Below the pieces are notes generated by a model that had not been told where the DNA came from, made no database searches, and worked only from the letters and a program-made list of their open reading frames with translations. Made by a program: the position numbers and the translations under genes. A stretch of 64,000 nucleotides of DNA from Chrysogorgia sp. JL179-B06 (lineage: Eukaryota > Cnidaria > Anthozoa > Scleralcyonacea > Chrysogorgiidae), in assembly GCA_035772405.1 (NCBI GenBank), contig JAYKKM010000450.1, forward strand, positions 1,034,001-1,098,000. Reading direction: 5' to 3'. Below, piece by piece: positions 33,608 through 43,805 of this stretch (positions are counted from its first letter, which is position 1; the number at the start of each line of letters is the position of its first letter).

Positions 33608-34138
33608 TTAAAGAGATATGGCAATATAAATTTACTTTGTCTCATTTGAAAGAACTCGTGAAATGGTATAACAAGACCTTTTACAATTTTCCCTTATCTT
33701 TTTTGGTTTTCGAAATAATTTGACGAAAGACAGCGTGCTGTCCGCCATCTTGGAATTATTTTCGATATGCATGTGACGTCATAAGCAGGGTAAAGTGAAA
33801 ATTTTATCTTGCCAACCTTACGACATTATGAGCCAGAAACTCTATTATGTTGCACTATTTCCATTTTCAATTGGCCCACAACATTGTAAAAAGCCTTCCG
33901 CGGAAATTCGGTCGCCTATGGAGTAGTTTCATCAGGTTTACCCTGCTTGTGACGTCACCAATTTCCTAGTTAATTAGGTCAAATATTACAACAAGATGGC
34001 GGATCGTCTTTTGTCATAATTATCTGAAATATTTCAAAAACCAAGAAAGATACAGAAAAATTGTAAAACCTCTTCTTATACCATTTTACGAGTTCTTTCA
34101 AATGAGACAAAGTTAATTTATATTACCATATCCCTTAA
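33608..34138. mobile_element. TTAA-flanked foldback transposon
   Basis: TTAA at 33608-33611 and 34135-34138. The arms (AGAGATATGGCAATATAAAT, GAAAGAACTCGTGAAATGGT) are mirrored at the right. The inner arms contain TGTGACGTCA and CCATCTTG in both directions. It is the same family as 4413 and 37917. Confidence 0.82.
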
Positions 34139-35035
34139 GAGCGTACCTCAGCCAAAATACAAATGTAGTTCATATGAAAGATCTTACTGACATTAGTTTA
34201 TTCCCAAAGTTTCAACATTCTTATCAATTTAGTTAAGAAGATATGAATAGTTGAAATTGAAAATTTGAGGATTTTGACGCCATATTTGTTTTGAAAATAT
34301 GACGTCATTGAGTGCTTCTTTGTAATCACTTAATGGGAATCACATTACTATGTGATAGCTATGGTGAGTGCTCTTTTGATGAATATTAAAGAGTGAGTGT
34401 CAACCGTCGTGCATTGCGCGTTTGTGTTTATCTTTCCGTACGATAACAAAGTGTTTTGAAGTGCTTTGTTGCCAACTTGATGTGGTATAAATACTTCGGA
34501 AATTCGCCAAGTCTTTCCAGAAAACCCTACAGAGGCTTTCTTATTCATCCACAATCCAAATACATCGACTTGGAACCTGATTTTTTTTGTTTGAACCTCG
34601 TCACTTGGTCTTCCAGACATAATTCGAAACGAAAGTCAAGAAAACGTCGAGTTTTGTGAAAAATGCAGAAATAATTACTTTCTAAGGTATATCTTTCAAT
34701 TAAAAGACAAAATGAATAATTTATATCAAGGATTGGCAAGATATTTGATGCAGTTCACTAAGGGAATTTCGTGCTTCGAAAAATGGCCGACCGAGCGTGC
34801 AATGTGTCACGGTTGACACTCACTCTTTAAGTCGAAATAAACTATTTAGTTGCTCGTGCGGGAAAGTAGAGTGGAGCTACTTAGGCATAATACGAGATAG
34901 AAGCACTCAGTGACGTCATATTTGAGAAACAAATATGGTGTTGAAATTGGACAAACTCTCCAACTTCAACTAGCCATATCTTCTTAACTTAATTGGTTTG
35001 AATATTGTAACTTTGGAAATAAACTAAAGGACAGC
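34135..35035. mobile_element. Degenerate TTAA foldback carrying a second TTAA element
   Basis: It starts AGAGCGTACCTCAGCCAAAA and mirrors near 34900-35020 (TGACGTCATATTTG; CCATATCTTCTTAACTTAAT). It is the longer relative of 5050-5520. The size difference is due to the nested element at 34386-34830. Confidence 0.65.
34386..34830. mobile_element. 437-bp nested TTAA transposon
   Basis: TTAA at 34386-34389 and 34827-34830 flanks AGAGTGAGTGTCAACCGTC and its inverse (GGTTGACACTCACTCT). The paralogous element at 5.05 kb shows the unoccupied site near 5267 (GAAAATTAGTTGAAATAA). ORFs on both strands inside have no recognised domain. Confidence 0.85.
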
Positions 35036-36060
35036 TGCAGGTAAAGAATTGCAAAGGACAAATACGGAAAAAGATGTAAACGGGACGAGCCTCTCCGAGT
35101 TTTAGAATTACAGAAGTGGAAGAGTTCAAAAATGTCTAGTAACATCTCGCCTTTATGGAAGCGGAAAAGAAAGAGATAGAGATATTCTGGAAAATGGGAG
35201 AGAGGAAAAAGGTTCAGGAGAATCAATTGGGATTTATAATCAAGTTGTAAACCATGGATTGAGCCTAAGATAGATAGAACCAGAGGAGCACGGCGACCAC
35301 AAGTAGTTGGAATAAGTTGAATGATAGCGAACCAGTTTTAAGGGTTTTTTAAACATTTTTAGGGATATTATTGGAGCAATTTCTCCGCACGATGCCGAGA
35401 CGACGTCTTATGGCTTTTGAGACAACAATATCAATGTGCTCGGTCCAAAGGAGGTCTTTAGTTCCTTTAACTGCATGAAGGTCTCTGGAAGAACTAGCAG
35501 TTTTTAACGGGACACTGTTTAAATCATATAATTTACTTGGGATGCAACGTTTACAGAAATACTAAGGTTCTCACACTTTACAAGTTGAGAGAAGAGTTCA
35601 TTATCAGTAACCCAATTTGAGATGGAATGTGTAGGTTCTGCTGATTAAGGCAGGTGACGTCATTTAAGGTTTTGATATTAGCATTTGGTGTCGTCAGCAA
35701 ACGTAAAAATTTGGTACAAAGAATAAAAATGTTATGACTCTTGAAGGGCATCAAAGCGAACATCGAAACAGGTTCCAACGAGCTAGAGATACGATCTATG
35801 CAGACTACTCTCTGCCGCTGAAACGACTAGTAGTCGGATAACCAACTGAACAAAGCACTTGAAATACCGAGAGCTTGAGGCTTGTGCTATAGAAAATGGG
35901 AATGGCCGACAGTATCAAAAGCATGAGAGAAGTGAAGATAAATAACGTCAATTTCATCACAAATAGTTTACCAATATCATGGACCACAGAGAGAAGTTGA
36001 GTGGTGAATTTACTCTCAAACATAAAGACGGGTTTAAGTCATTGTCCTTCAGACCAGATG
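35036..36060 (-). mobile_element. Decayed LINE downstream of gene 2 (paralogue of 5521-6840)
   Basis: Same LINE remnant, same strand and same position relative to gene 2 as the 5.5-6.8 kb copy relative to gene 1 (SISSLLRR-like frames, CNKGE/HKGEMLLDIFELFHF near 35130). It lacks the 110-bp retroposon present in the other copy. Confidence 0.7.
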
Positions 36061-36975
36061 CCCATATTACAAATGTAATTTATATTACCTACATATGCCA
36101 CCGAACATATTAAGACGAATGTTTAGCTAGTGACGTCAGAGGATTATGATGACATAAGATTATAGTATTACAATATCAACTGAATTCGTAATAATATTCC
36201 GTCAAATATTGGTTGTGGAGGGCCTTAATTTTTAACCTTAATACTAACCTTATAAGGTTACCGTATACCTTTGTTTCCAGCACCAAGAATATAGCGCGTC
36301 CGCATTACATGGCATGGTATCTTAACCCCAATATCTAATTCAAGCTTATAAAATTTCCTACAAGAAAATTCTAATAATTTTCGATTCTAATTAACCGGCG
36401 AGTTTTTTGCGATCCCTGTACGAGGACATTGAAGAGCTTAAAGTCAAATAGATTTTTATTTTTTAATAATCCAATTATTTACATGGAGTCCCGCTACAAA
36501 GCGCTGAACAACCGTGTCGGGGATTTTTTATATCAATTCCAGTGAAAAGTTACGTAATAAGTTCGTAAAATGACAAAAAGGGTCCAAAGTAAACGGACGG
36601 GAAAGGCCGTCAACGTAAAAGTTTTAAGAATTAGTGATAAATTCGCCGACACGGTTCTGTTGAAGATATATGCCGCTATTACCCCTGTGAATTTGAGAAA
36701 AGTCGAATAAATTCTCTTTACGTTGTAGTTTTTCAAAAATCTATACTTAGAGCGAAAAATACATTTCGGGAAAACATCGTTCTATTCATTTTCATTTTTT
36801 AGTTTCAAAGTTTGACACAAAAACTTTATTGCTGTCCAAAAACCCTTTTTAAATTTTTTCTCTGAAGGTATAGACGGTATAACCTTAACATTATAACCTA
36901 AACTAAAGTGTCAATTGCCAAATTAACTATCAATTAACTTAAGTATCAACTTAACTGTCAGTAAAATCAGTGTTA
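36061..36975. other. Unassigned, with an inverted segment relative to the gene 1 flank
   Basis: About 36090-36195 (CCGAACATATTAAGACGAAT, TAGCTAGTGACGTCAGA) matches 7430-7550 in reverse orientation. Both lie between the LINE remnant and the gene. 36230-36860 has no feature I recognise. Confidence 0.4.
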
Positions 36976-36981
36976 TTTATT
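36976..36981 (-). promoter_or_regulatory. Candidate polyadenylation signal of gene 2
   Basis: AATAAA on the minus strand, about 25 bases past the stop, as in gene 1. Confidence 0.5.
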
Positions 36982-37004
36982 TAAAAGTGCACTTTGCGTG
37001 TTTT

Positions 37005-37817
37005 TCAATGGCCTCCAAACCAAATCTGAGTTGTTGAATTATGAGATATCGAACAACAGTGAGCGGTGTCCCTGCAACGATCGGTATAATGTCCGAAATA
37101 ATCTCCGCAGCTTTCACGATTTAGGCGAAATTTACAGTTATTCCCGGTGGTTTTCTCCCAATGGTAGTGCAACCTGGCTAAGTGAAAATTGTACGTACGA
37201 CCTTGCCTGAAATAGACTGTGCAGTTGCTGCATGACTGGCCGTGAACATTAATATACTCGACCTCGAAGCAATCATCTATGTCGCCATTTAGGATGTCCA
37301 TCTTATCGTTGGACCCACGAACGATGTCTGTACAACCTTGCTTATCATATTGACATGTCGCCCGCCATTTTGTCGAATCCTTTTGAATGGATTTCATTCT
37401 TGCCTTTGAAAGGCGATATTTGCTGTTCCAGGAATGTTTATCTTGCTTTAAAGGGTGGTCCTCCCCCAAAGGCAGCACATTAAAACGATAATTCAGTTGA
37501 TAAGACTGGATCAAAGTCCAGGTCATGGACGAATTAGTATCGAAATCACAGAATACGTCGTAAGGCGCCATGTTGTCATCCAACACCTTGTATTTTCTCG
37601 CCACACGATTACCGCCGCTGTATCCTCGACAAGATCTGATTGGCTTTTGACAGCGATATCCGGTGTAGCCATCCGGGCACTTGCATTTGAAACGTCGACT
37701 ATTCTTTTTTCTATTATTGCGAGGTGAACACGTTCCACCGTTGAGGCAAGGGTTGGATGTCATGCAACAGTTGATTAATGTGGTACAACTACTTCTGTCG
37801 CATTGTTGATTGCTTCC
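37005..37817 (-). CDS. Gene 2 terminal exon: EGF-like plus fibrinogen-like secreted protein
   Basis: Homologue of the gene 1 terminal exon, with the acceptor TTTTTTCTTGCAG before GGAAGC at 37817 (phase 0). The EGF-like module (CCMTSNPCLNGGTCSPRNN, CKCPDGYTGYRC) keeps the canonical NGGTC motif that gene 1 has changed to EGETC. The fibrinogen-like region begins IRSCRGYSGGNRVARKYKVL and ends HNSTTQIWFGGH. The C-terminal half is almost identical to gene 1 and the EGF linker is longer. The stop TGA is at 37005-37007. It is probably an extracellular adhesive or matrix protein. Confidence 0.82.
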   Translation of the reverse strand, partial: GSNQQCDRSSCTTLINCCMTSNPCLNGGTCSPRNNRKKNSRRFKCKCPDGYTGYRCQKPIRSCRGYSGGNRVARKYKVLDDNMAPYDVFCDFDTNSSMTWTLIQSYQLNYRFNVLPLGEDHPLKQDKHSWNSKYRLSKARMKSIQKDSTKWRATCQYDKQGCTDIVRGSNDKMDILNGDIDDCFEVEYINVHGQSCSNCTVYFRQGRTYNFHLARLHYHWEKTTGNNCKFRLNRESCGDYFGHYTDRCRDTAHCCSISHNSTTQIWFGGH

Positions 37818-37916
37818 CTGCAAGAAAAAATAACGCTTTTATAAAACATTGTATAATGGCATGCTTTCAAATTCTCAAGATTACCTAACCCCTGAAATTA
37901 ATTATATTTGTTTTCT

Positions 37917-38453
37917 TTAAAGGGAAATGGCAATAAAAATTAAGTTTATCTTATTTGAAAGAACTTTTAAAATGATATATCAAGACCTTTTACAGATTTT
38001 CCATATCGTTCTTGGTTCTGTAAATATTTCACTTCTTTTTAACAAAGAGCATTGAACATTCCGCCATCTTGGATATGCATAACCATCCTTGGATATGCGT
38101 GACGTCACAACCAGGGTAGAAATGTTTTTTATATCAGCAATTATCGAGTCATTATAGATGCTAAATCATAGTTGTTTTGAGTGTTGTATACTTTTAAGTG
38201 AACTAGCAATCTATTTGAACGCATTCCACTGATATTTGGGCAATTATTTACAACTTTTAGAATGTTTACCCTGGTTTTGACGTCACTTAATTAGATCTAA
38301 TTATAAAACAAGATGGCGGATTGCAGATCTTTTTGTTCACAGATATTTCAAAAATTAAGGAAGTTACGGGGAAATTTTAAAAGGTCTTCATATATTATTT
38401 TAAATGTTCTTTCAAATGAGACAAAGAAATTTTTTATTGCCATTTCCCTTTAA
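37917..38453. mobile_element. TTAA-flanked foldback transposon
   Basis: TTAA at 37917-37920 and 38450-38453 flanks AGGGAAATGGCAATAAAAAT and ATTGCCATTTCCCT. Arms carry GAAAGAACTTTTAAAATGAT and the mirrored form. The inner part has TGACGTCA and CCGCCATCTTGG/CAAGATGGCGG, as in 33608. Confidence 0.85.
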
Positions 38454-38929
38454 AAGCGTACATAGAACGAATGAGGAATGTCGTTAAGCTAAGGGTTTTT
38501 CAATGTGGATTATTTTCGTTCTTGACTTTATTCAGTTTCTTGCAATTGCGTTCGACGAAGGAGAACGCATTCTAATCTTGCATGTTATGGGTTATTGTGC
38601 TTTACAGCTAAAAGAAATCAGGATAAAATCTTTCCCCTTTTTGAATAAATTAGCGTTTTGGAATTTGGAATAAATTATGGCATTAGTACTAGCTAGGAAA
38701 ATAGTGCCTCTGGACTAACACAGGATACGAAGTTGCTTGTAGAAGTGTTCAGTCAAAATTCAATCTGATCATTTGAACACCATACATCAAATTCGAACAA
38801 CATTTACTCGAAACGTGCAAGCTGCGCGAAGTTATAAATTTTCCATTCAAGCGACACTTTGCCAAATCGAACTTCACGATTGTAATATTTGCTGAGTTAT
38901 CTAGCGGTCGAACGGTCATATTTCAAATC

Positions 38930-39290
38930 GAACTAACGAACGGGAATGCGGGATGTCACCGTTGTCAAAAACATTGACGTTTATATAGTGTCTTCTTGAA
39001 TTAAGACGCTGTCGTTTGTTGCCGTGTTCCACGATCATGCGGGATGTCGTCGTTGTCAAAAACATTGAGGTTACAGTGTCTCCTTCAATTATTAAGACGC
39101 TGCAAAATATTTATTTACGTTTGTAATATTTCTGAATTGAACTATTTACAGGTATCTGGCGGTCAAGCGGTCATATTTCAAATCGAACAAACGAACGGGA
39201 ATTATCAAAACAATATACGGAAATCATGCGGGATGTCACCGTTGTCAAAAACATCGAGATTACAGTTAAGACGCTGTAATATATTTATTA
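38930..39290 (+). repeat. Imperfect tandem repeats
   Basis: ATGCGGGATGTC(A/G)(C/T)CGTTGTCAAAAACAT occurs at about 38947, 39038 and 39227. AACGAACGGGAAT and GGTCATATTTCAAATCGAAC repeat between them. The open frame over them (39044-39430) is a by-product of the repeats. Confidence 0.75.
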
Positions 39291-39426
39291 GCTATATTTA
39301 TTTTCATAATTCGTTACAGCATAATTTTATGTTTGTAAACAAATCTTCATTCACCATTTGCTGGTCCACATGCGTCGAACGCACTTACATAATCTTTGAT
39401 TACCGTCCTATAGTTATATTTATAAC

Positions 39427-39695
39427 ATGAAAGGATTTATGGTGAAGGAAAATTTCGAGTGTTGGAATACATACATTTTAAGAGCCATTACCACCACCAT
39501 ATATACAGAACTCGTGACTAGGCTCTCGGCAACGGCTTCCGTAGCTCAGTGGTCAGAGCACTGCACTAGCAATCGCAGGGTCGCGGGTTCAATTCCAGCC
39601 GGAAGGCCTTGAAGTTGCATTTTTCGTCTTAAAATGTATGTATTCCAACACTCGAAATTTTCCTTCACCATAAATCCTTTCTTCATGTAGTTTAA
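39427..39695. repeat. Foldback flanking a tRNA-Ala-like SINE
   Basis: GAAAGGATTTATGGTGAAGG, CGAGTGTTGGAATACATACA and TTTTAAGA on the left are mirrored at 39631-39685. The unique centre holds the tRNA-like sequence 39536-39608. A partial second copy of the left tRNA part follows at 39760-39813. The plus-strand flank (TTTAATCGAGTGAAATGCCA) matches 52716-52745 reversed. Confidence 0.75.
39536..39608 (+). mobile_element. tRNA-Ala(AGC)-like SINE core
   Basis: GGCTTCCGTAGCTCAGTGG...GGGTTCAATTCCAGCC with A-box and B-box-like motifs and acceptor-like ends GGCTTCC/GGAAGGCC. The anticodon loop CTAGCAA would give AGC. An extra base in the anticodon arm and a mismatch in the T arm, plus its dispersed copies, argue for a SINE and against a working tRNA gene. 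Confidence 0.65.
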
Positions 39696-39819
39696 TCGAG
39701 TGAAATGCCAAATATTACCTATTATATACCCAGAATCTTATCCCGGCATTGCCGCCACCATATATACAGAACTCGTGACTAGGCTCTCGGCAACGGCTTC
39801 CGTAGCTCAGTGGTTTTTT

Positions 39820-40889
39820 TTAAAAGTTTTTAAGTTTTTTTTAAGTTATTTTGGACGCCATGTTTAGTTTCTCATTTTGCTTTAGACTTCAGTTAGACAA
39901 TTAGCTGAATAAAGCCTGTACTTTTATTCGGCGTTTGTCACCTTACTCGACAACACAGAGTAGCTCGATGGCACATGATAAACAATCGCACACAAAAAAA
40001 GAGATTGTAATTACTTTGCTTCAAATTTGGTGTAGATATACTCCAATATAGGCATAAGCGAATTCATTTTCTTATTCGAAAATATCAAAAGCACGACGAA
40101 TGTTCACTACGATCAAATTTTTATCTATCGATATTTTTACGTATTTATAAAGCAGAGCTTCTAAATATTACTCGGTCGAAACGGTTTTGCGATTCGACGA
40201 TGGCAAGTATTATTTATTTGACTCCGAATCTGGAGTAGTTACGTCCGCCATTAATCGATCATGTTCCTGACCAGCGTAACGAAGTGACGTCAGATTCTCA
40301 ATGCGAAGACTCCACATGGCTAATTCTTCAAGTAAATCAAGGTCGTTTTTTCAAATTCTTCGTCTGAAAGACTGAACATTTCATCTACTTCGCGAAGAAA
40401 ACAACAAAACAAGTAACCTCGACTGAAATTCAGGCGTAGCATTGAGAATCTGACGTCATAAACAATATTACCTTTTGAAATTGCGGGCTCACTTGGAACA
40501 CGTTTTTAGCAATGGTGGCCTAAATAATAGTGATTTCAGAGCTCAAAATACTTACTTCAAAATACCATTTTTTAGTTGTTTTTTTACATCGATGATCACT
40601 TTCGACCCTAAAATACTATTCTATGCTAAAGAAAATCTAAAATACGGGGGTGAATTTTCATCGTAGTGGCACTTTAAGAGGTAATTAGGTAAAGCAATGA
40701 AAACAGCGCTAAAAACAAACAAGAAAATGCTAAAAAAATAAAAGCCATATAATACTTATGAGTGTTACTTATTAGCTTTATTTGCTCGGTCTGTACTGGA
40801 AATTATTTCCCTTCGATTTTTCAATAATTTTTAGCCTCTTCAGTCCATAACTTGTCTCGCAAGCATTTGTGCCTATATATAGATCTTAC
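39820..40889. other. Intron DNA, partial foldback
   Basis: GACGTCAGATTCTCAATGC (40288) is mirrored by GCATTGAGAATCTGACGTC (40439-40457), so a foldback spans this. The right end may be TTAA at 40674. I could not match a left end. Confidence 0.35.
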
Positions 40890-41205
40890 CTCTGAACGTT
40901 GTGTCTCGAACACGTAATTCGTGCATCCTTGTTTGCTTTGAAGTGCTGAGGAATTGATATACTTGTTTGACGAGCAAAGTTGGCATTCTGTCGTGTGACA
41001 TATTTGAAAAGACAAACAGAGACAGTTTTGCAAACATTGTCCCAGACAATAGTTAATGGTTCTTCCAGCCATGGCTGGGATCTTTATAATGTGTTCTTCA
41101 TCCATTGCTTTGTCTGTGTCGCCGTTGATGGTAAACTGGTTTTCACTTTCGACGAAAACTCGACTTATCACTAAAACTGTAACCACTAGAGCAAGGAAAG
41201 TGGGT
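40890..41205 (-). CDS. Gene 2 PAN/Apple exon with hydrophobic leader
   Basis: Same architecture as the gene 1 exon. The acceptor is TTTTCTATAG before ACCC at 41205, one base into a codon, and the donor is TCAGAG|GTAAGA at 40890/40889 in phase 0. The hydrophobic stretch LALVVTVLVI precedes SRVFVESENQF. The PAN module shows YCLGQCLQNCLCLSFQIC, HTTECQLCSSNKYINSSAL and GCTNYVFE. It is 12 bases longer than in gene 1 (a GDTD-like four-residue insertion). The first exon with the start codon is not identified, since no ATG stands before the acceptor in frame. Exons 40890-41205 and 37005-37817 join in frame. Confidence 0.8.
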
Positions 41206-41374
41206 CTATAGAAAATAAAAGGTTTATATTTTTATTAGTTTATTGTAATGTTTCAACGCTTGGATATATAGAGTCGAACCTCCCGTAAGCGGACATCGAC
41301 ATAGGGGGCAAGTGTCCAACTTACGGAAGGACGTAGGAACTGGCATGCAGTTATAATGGAGTTTTAATAACAAT

Positions 41375-42252
41375 GTAATTATTACACTCTTAAAACTAGT
41401 GTGTAGCTACTACACAACACCTTTTTGTCTTCAAAAATACACACCTTGGTGTCTCTTTCTGATACACACCTTGATTTGTGTGTGTTGATTGTACACACAT
41501 GTGTCAACATACACACTAAGGTATGTAGAAATGCTGTTCATTTGGATAGCACACCTTTTATTATACACCATTCTGTGTTAAAATAACACACATTAAGATG
41601 TGTAGAAATGCTGTTCATTTGGATAGCACACCTTTTATTATACACCATTATGTGTTAAAATAACACACGCTAAGGTATGTAGAAATGCTGTTCATTTGGA
41701 TAGCACACCTTTTATTATACACGATTCTGTGTTAAAATAACACACACTAAGATGTGTAGAAATGCTGTTCATTTGGATAGCACACCTTTTATTATACAGC
41801 ATTATGTGTTAAAATAACACACGCTAAGGTATGTAAAAATGCTGTTCGTTTGGATAATGAACAGCATTTCTACATACCTTAGTGCATGTGTTATTTTATG
41901 TATAATAAAATGTCATGTGCTATCCAAATGAACAGCATTTCTATACATACCTTAGTGTGTGTTATTTTATGTATAATAAAATGTCATGTGCTATCCAAAT
42001 GAACAGCATTTCTACACCCCTTAATGTGTGTTATTTTAACACAGAATGGTGTATAATAAAAGGTGTGCTAAGCACATGACCTTTTATTATACACCATTAT
42101 GTGTTAAAATAATACACATTAAGGGGTGTAGAAATACTGTTTATTGGGGTAACACAACTTTTATTATACACCATTCTATGTTAAAATAACATATACTAAG
42201 GTATTTAGAAATGCTGTTCATTTGGATAGCACACCTTTTATTATACACATTC
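41375..42252. repeat. Array of ~84-bp units in both orientations
   Basis: The unit CTGTTCATTTGGATAGCACA-CCTTTTATTATACACCATT-TGTGTTAAAATAACACAC is repeated about four times forward (41530-41860), then inverted about three times (41857-42060), then forward again (42065-42245). The left edge, ACACTCTTAAAACTAGTGTG, looks like a CACTA-type transposon end. No matching right end was found. Confidence 0.75.
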
Positions 42253-42450
42253 TGCAATTGATACCCAGCAAAATAACTGATTAAATTTTAATCAATGATC
42301 AGTGGTATAGTTGTCCTTTGAAGGTATCACCTAAGCTTATTTCACGCTGTCTGATAAAATTTTATAAGCGTCCAAGTATTAACTCGGACACACTAATTTG
42401 GAATCCTTAGACAATCGGTAGAATCATTTCCTCAATCCCACAATGGATTC

Positions 42451-42484
42451 CGGCCTCCGTAGCTCAATGGTCAGAGCACTAGCT
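42451..42484 (+). mobile_element. Left half of an Ala-type SINE core
   Basis: GGCCTCCGTAGCTCAATGG then TCAGAGCACTAGC stops at the anticodon and is continued at 43703 (CATCGCAGGGTGGTAGCGGG TTCAATTCC...). The two halves flank a LINE. Confidence 0.7.
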
Positions 42485-43705
42485 TGGCTTGAACATGGCG
42501 TCCGCGTCCCCACACTTTCCGATCCTTCACCAAACTTCCGAGCTCATCGGTCGTCTCCAACCCGGCATCTTTTCTCAGGAAATCCACATTGTTCAGTTTT
42601 TGCCGCCCTCTTCCTCTTCTCCCATGAGTCAGCTCCCATAACATGTGATGGACAGGCAGTTCCGAGTGTCTGTTGCAATGTCCGGATATCATGGGAGCTT
42701 ACCGTAAAGGACAACGTTGCTTACATGGTCCCACTAGGATACGTTGAGCACTACCCGTAACATGCGGGTATATAGCACTCATTGGTTGACTTCTGTAACG
42801 CAGGTGTCAAAGTCCACGGTTCTCAGCCATAGAGAACGACGGACTCGACGGTGGCAAGTAAAAAGGACTGTGAGAAGTTGGTGCATGCATTCATAACATC
42901 AAAACTTGACAGCTGTAATAGCATCCTATATGGCTTACCATGAGATACTGAATTGAGCAAGTTACAGCGAATTCAAAATACAGCTGCTAGACTTGTTGCA
43001 GGGGTTAAAAAATCGGAGCATATCTCCCCTGCGCTACGTAATCTTCACTGGTTGCCGGTGAGATCACGGATTGTTTTTAAGATACTAATAATTACTTTCA
43101 AGGCTTTGCATGGCCAGGCGCCTGTTTATATTACTGATTTGCTAACTAAATATAAACCTACTCGTACTTTGAGATCATCTGAGCAAAATCTGCTACTCGA
43201 GCCAAAATCCAAAACGGTGACTCATGGAGACAGAGCATTCTCGGTTGCAGCGCCAAAACTGTGGAATTCATTACCACAGGAAATTAGAAGCTTTGAAATG
43301 TTAAGTAATTTTAAGTCTGCAGTTAAGACTTTTCTTTTTTAAAATTAATAGTTATTGTTCATAGTGTTAATATATGTAGTAGGCTTTATCTTATAATGAA
43401 ACTGTAATTAGCTTTAAAAGCAACTTTAAGAATATATATATTGCTGTAAGAGCATTGAGACTATTGTATAATGCTCCTAATACGTCTTTATTATTATTAT
43501 TATAAGAATGAAATCTTCGCGTCGCGACCCCTAGATTGTCTTCATGTCATTGAGCGCCCTCCATACTTTCGCCTTTCTTACTTTGATGTCCTTTTCAGTC
43601 GAATCCACCCACGATCTTAGGTACCACAATCTCAAGCCCACTCTCTTACATACCTCCTCCACCATAGTCAGCAGATCTTGCGCCTGTCGGACATCAACAA
43701 CATCG
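42485..43705 (-). mobile_element. 5'-truncated LINE on the minus strand, itself interrupted
   Basis: The minus strand reads LRLWYLRSWVDSTEKDIKVR and KAKVWRALNDMKTI at 43531-43660. It continues after the interruption at about 42860 with LLATVESVVLYG (one stop) EPWTLTPALQK, then GHCNRHSELPVHHMLWELTH, RGRQKLNNVDFLRKD and SLVKDRKVW. This is the familiar C-terminal region of an APE-type LINE (YLGSWVDSTE ... KRGRPKLTYVD ... MKDRxxW). The clade is not assigned. Confidence 0.75.
42862..43505 (+). mobile_element. L2/CR1-like LINE 3' end nested in the minus-strand LINE
   Basis: It reads KLVHAFITSKLDSCNSILYG, a stop, then TELSKLQRIQNTAARLVAG, HISPALRNLHWLPVRSRI, ALHGQAPVYITDLL and RAFSVAAPKLWNSLPQEIR, ending near 43342. 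The 3' UTR has GTAAGAGCATTGAGAC and an (ATT)n tail. Clean recent-looking coding sequence with one stop. Confidence 0.82.
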
Positions 43706-43800
43706 CAGGGTGGTAGCGGGTTCAATTCCAGCCGGAAGGGAGCTTGATGTTGCATTTTTCGCAACCGATCGCGGTTTGGTCTTAAAATATGTGTATTTTT
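43703..43800 (+). mobile_element. Right half of the Ala-type SINE core and its flank
   Basis: CATCGCAGGG...GGGTTCAATTCCAGCCGG, followed by GATGTTGCATTTTTCGCAAC and CCATAAATCCTTA, the same flank found at 39610-39680 and 52740-52840. Confidence 0.7.
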
Positions 43801-43805
43801 CGTTT

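Larger units (their letters stand above)
37818..40889 (-). other. Gene 2 intron with several repeats
   Basis: Phase-0 intron (donor CAGAG|GTAAGA). It contains the TTAA element at 37917, a tandem repeat at 38939-39285, a tRNA-like SINE inside a foldback (39427-39690), and a probable TTAA element right end (GTGGCACTTTAAGAGG near 40667). None of the gene 1 intron insertions is shared, so the introns were colonised after the duplication. Confidence 0.65.

Noticed and set aside
34348..34620. 90-codon frame as a transposase or THAP-like protein
   Set aside because: It lies within a 437-bp TTAA element but has no cysteine/histidine pattern or catalytic motif that would support either.
39044..39430. 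128-codon frame as a gene
   Set aside because: It runs over imperfect DNA repeats, the repeated peptide is not conserved in frame, and it lies in the gene 2 intron on the opposite strand.
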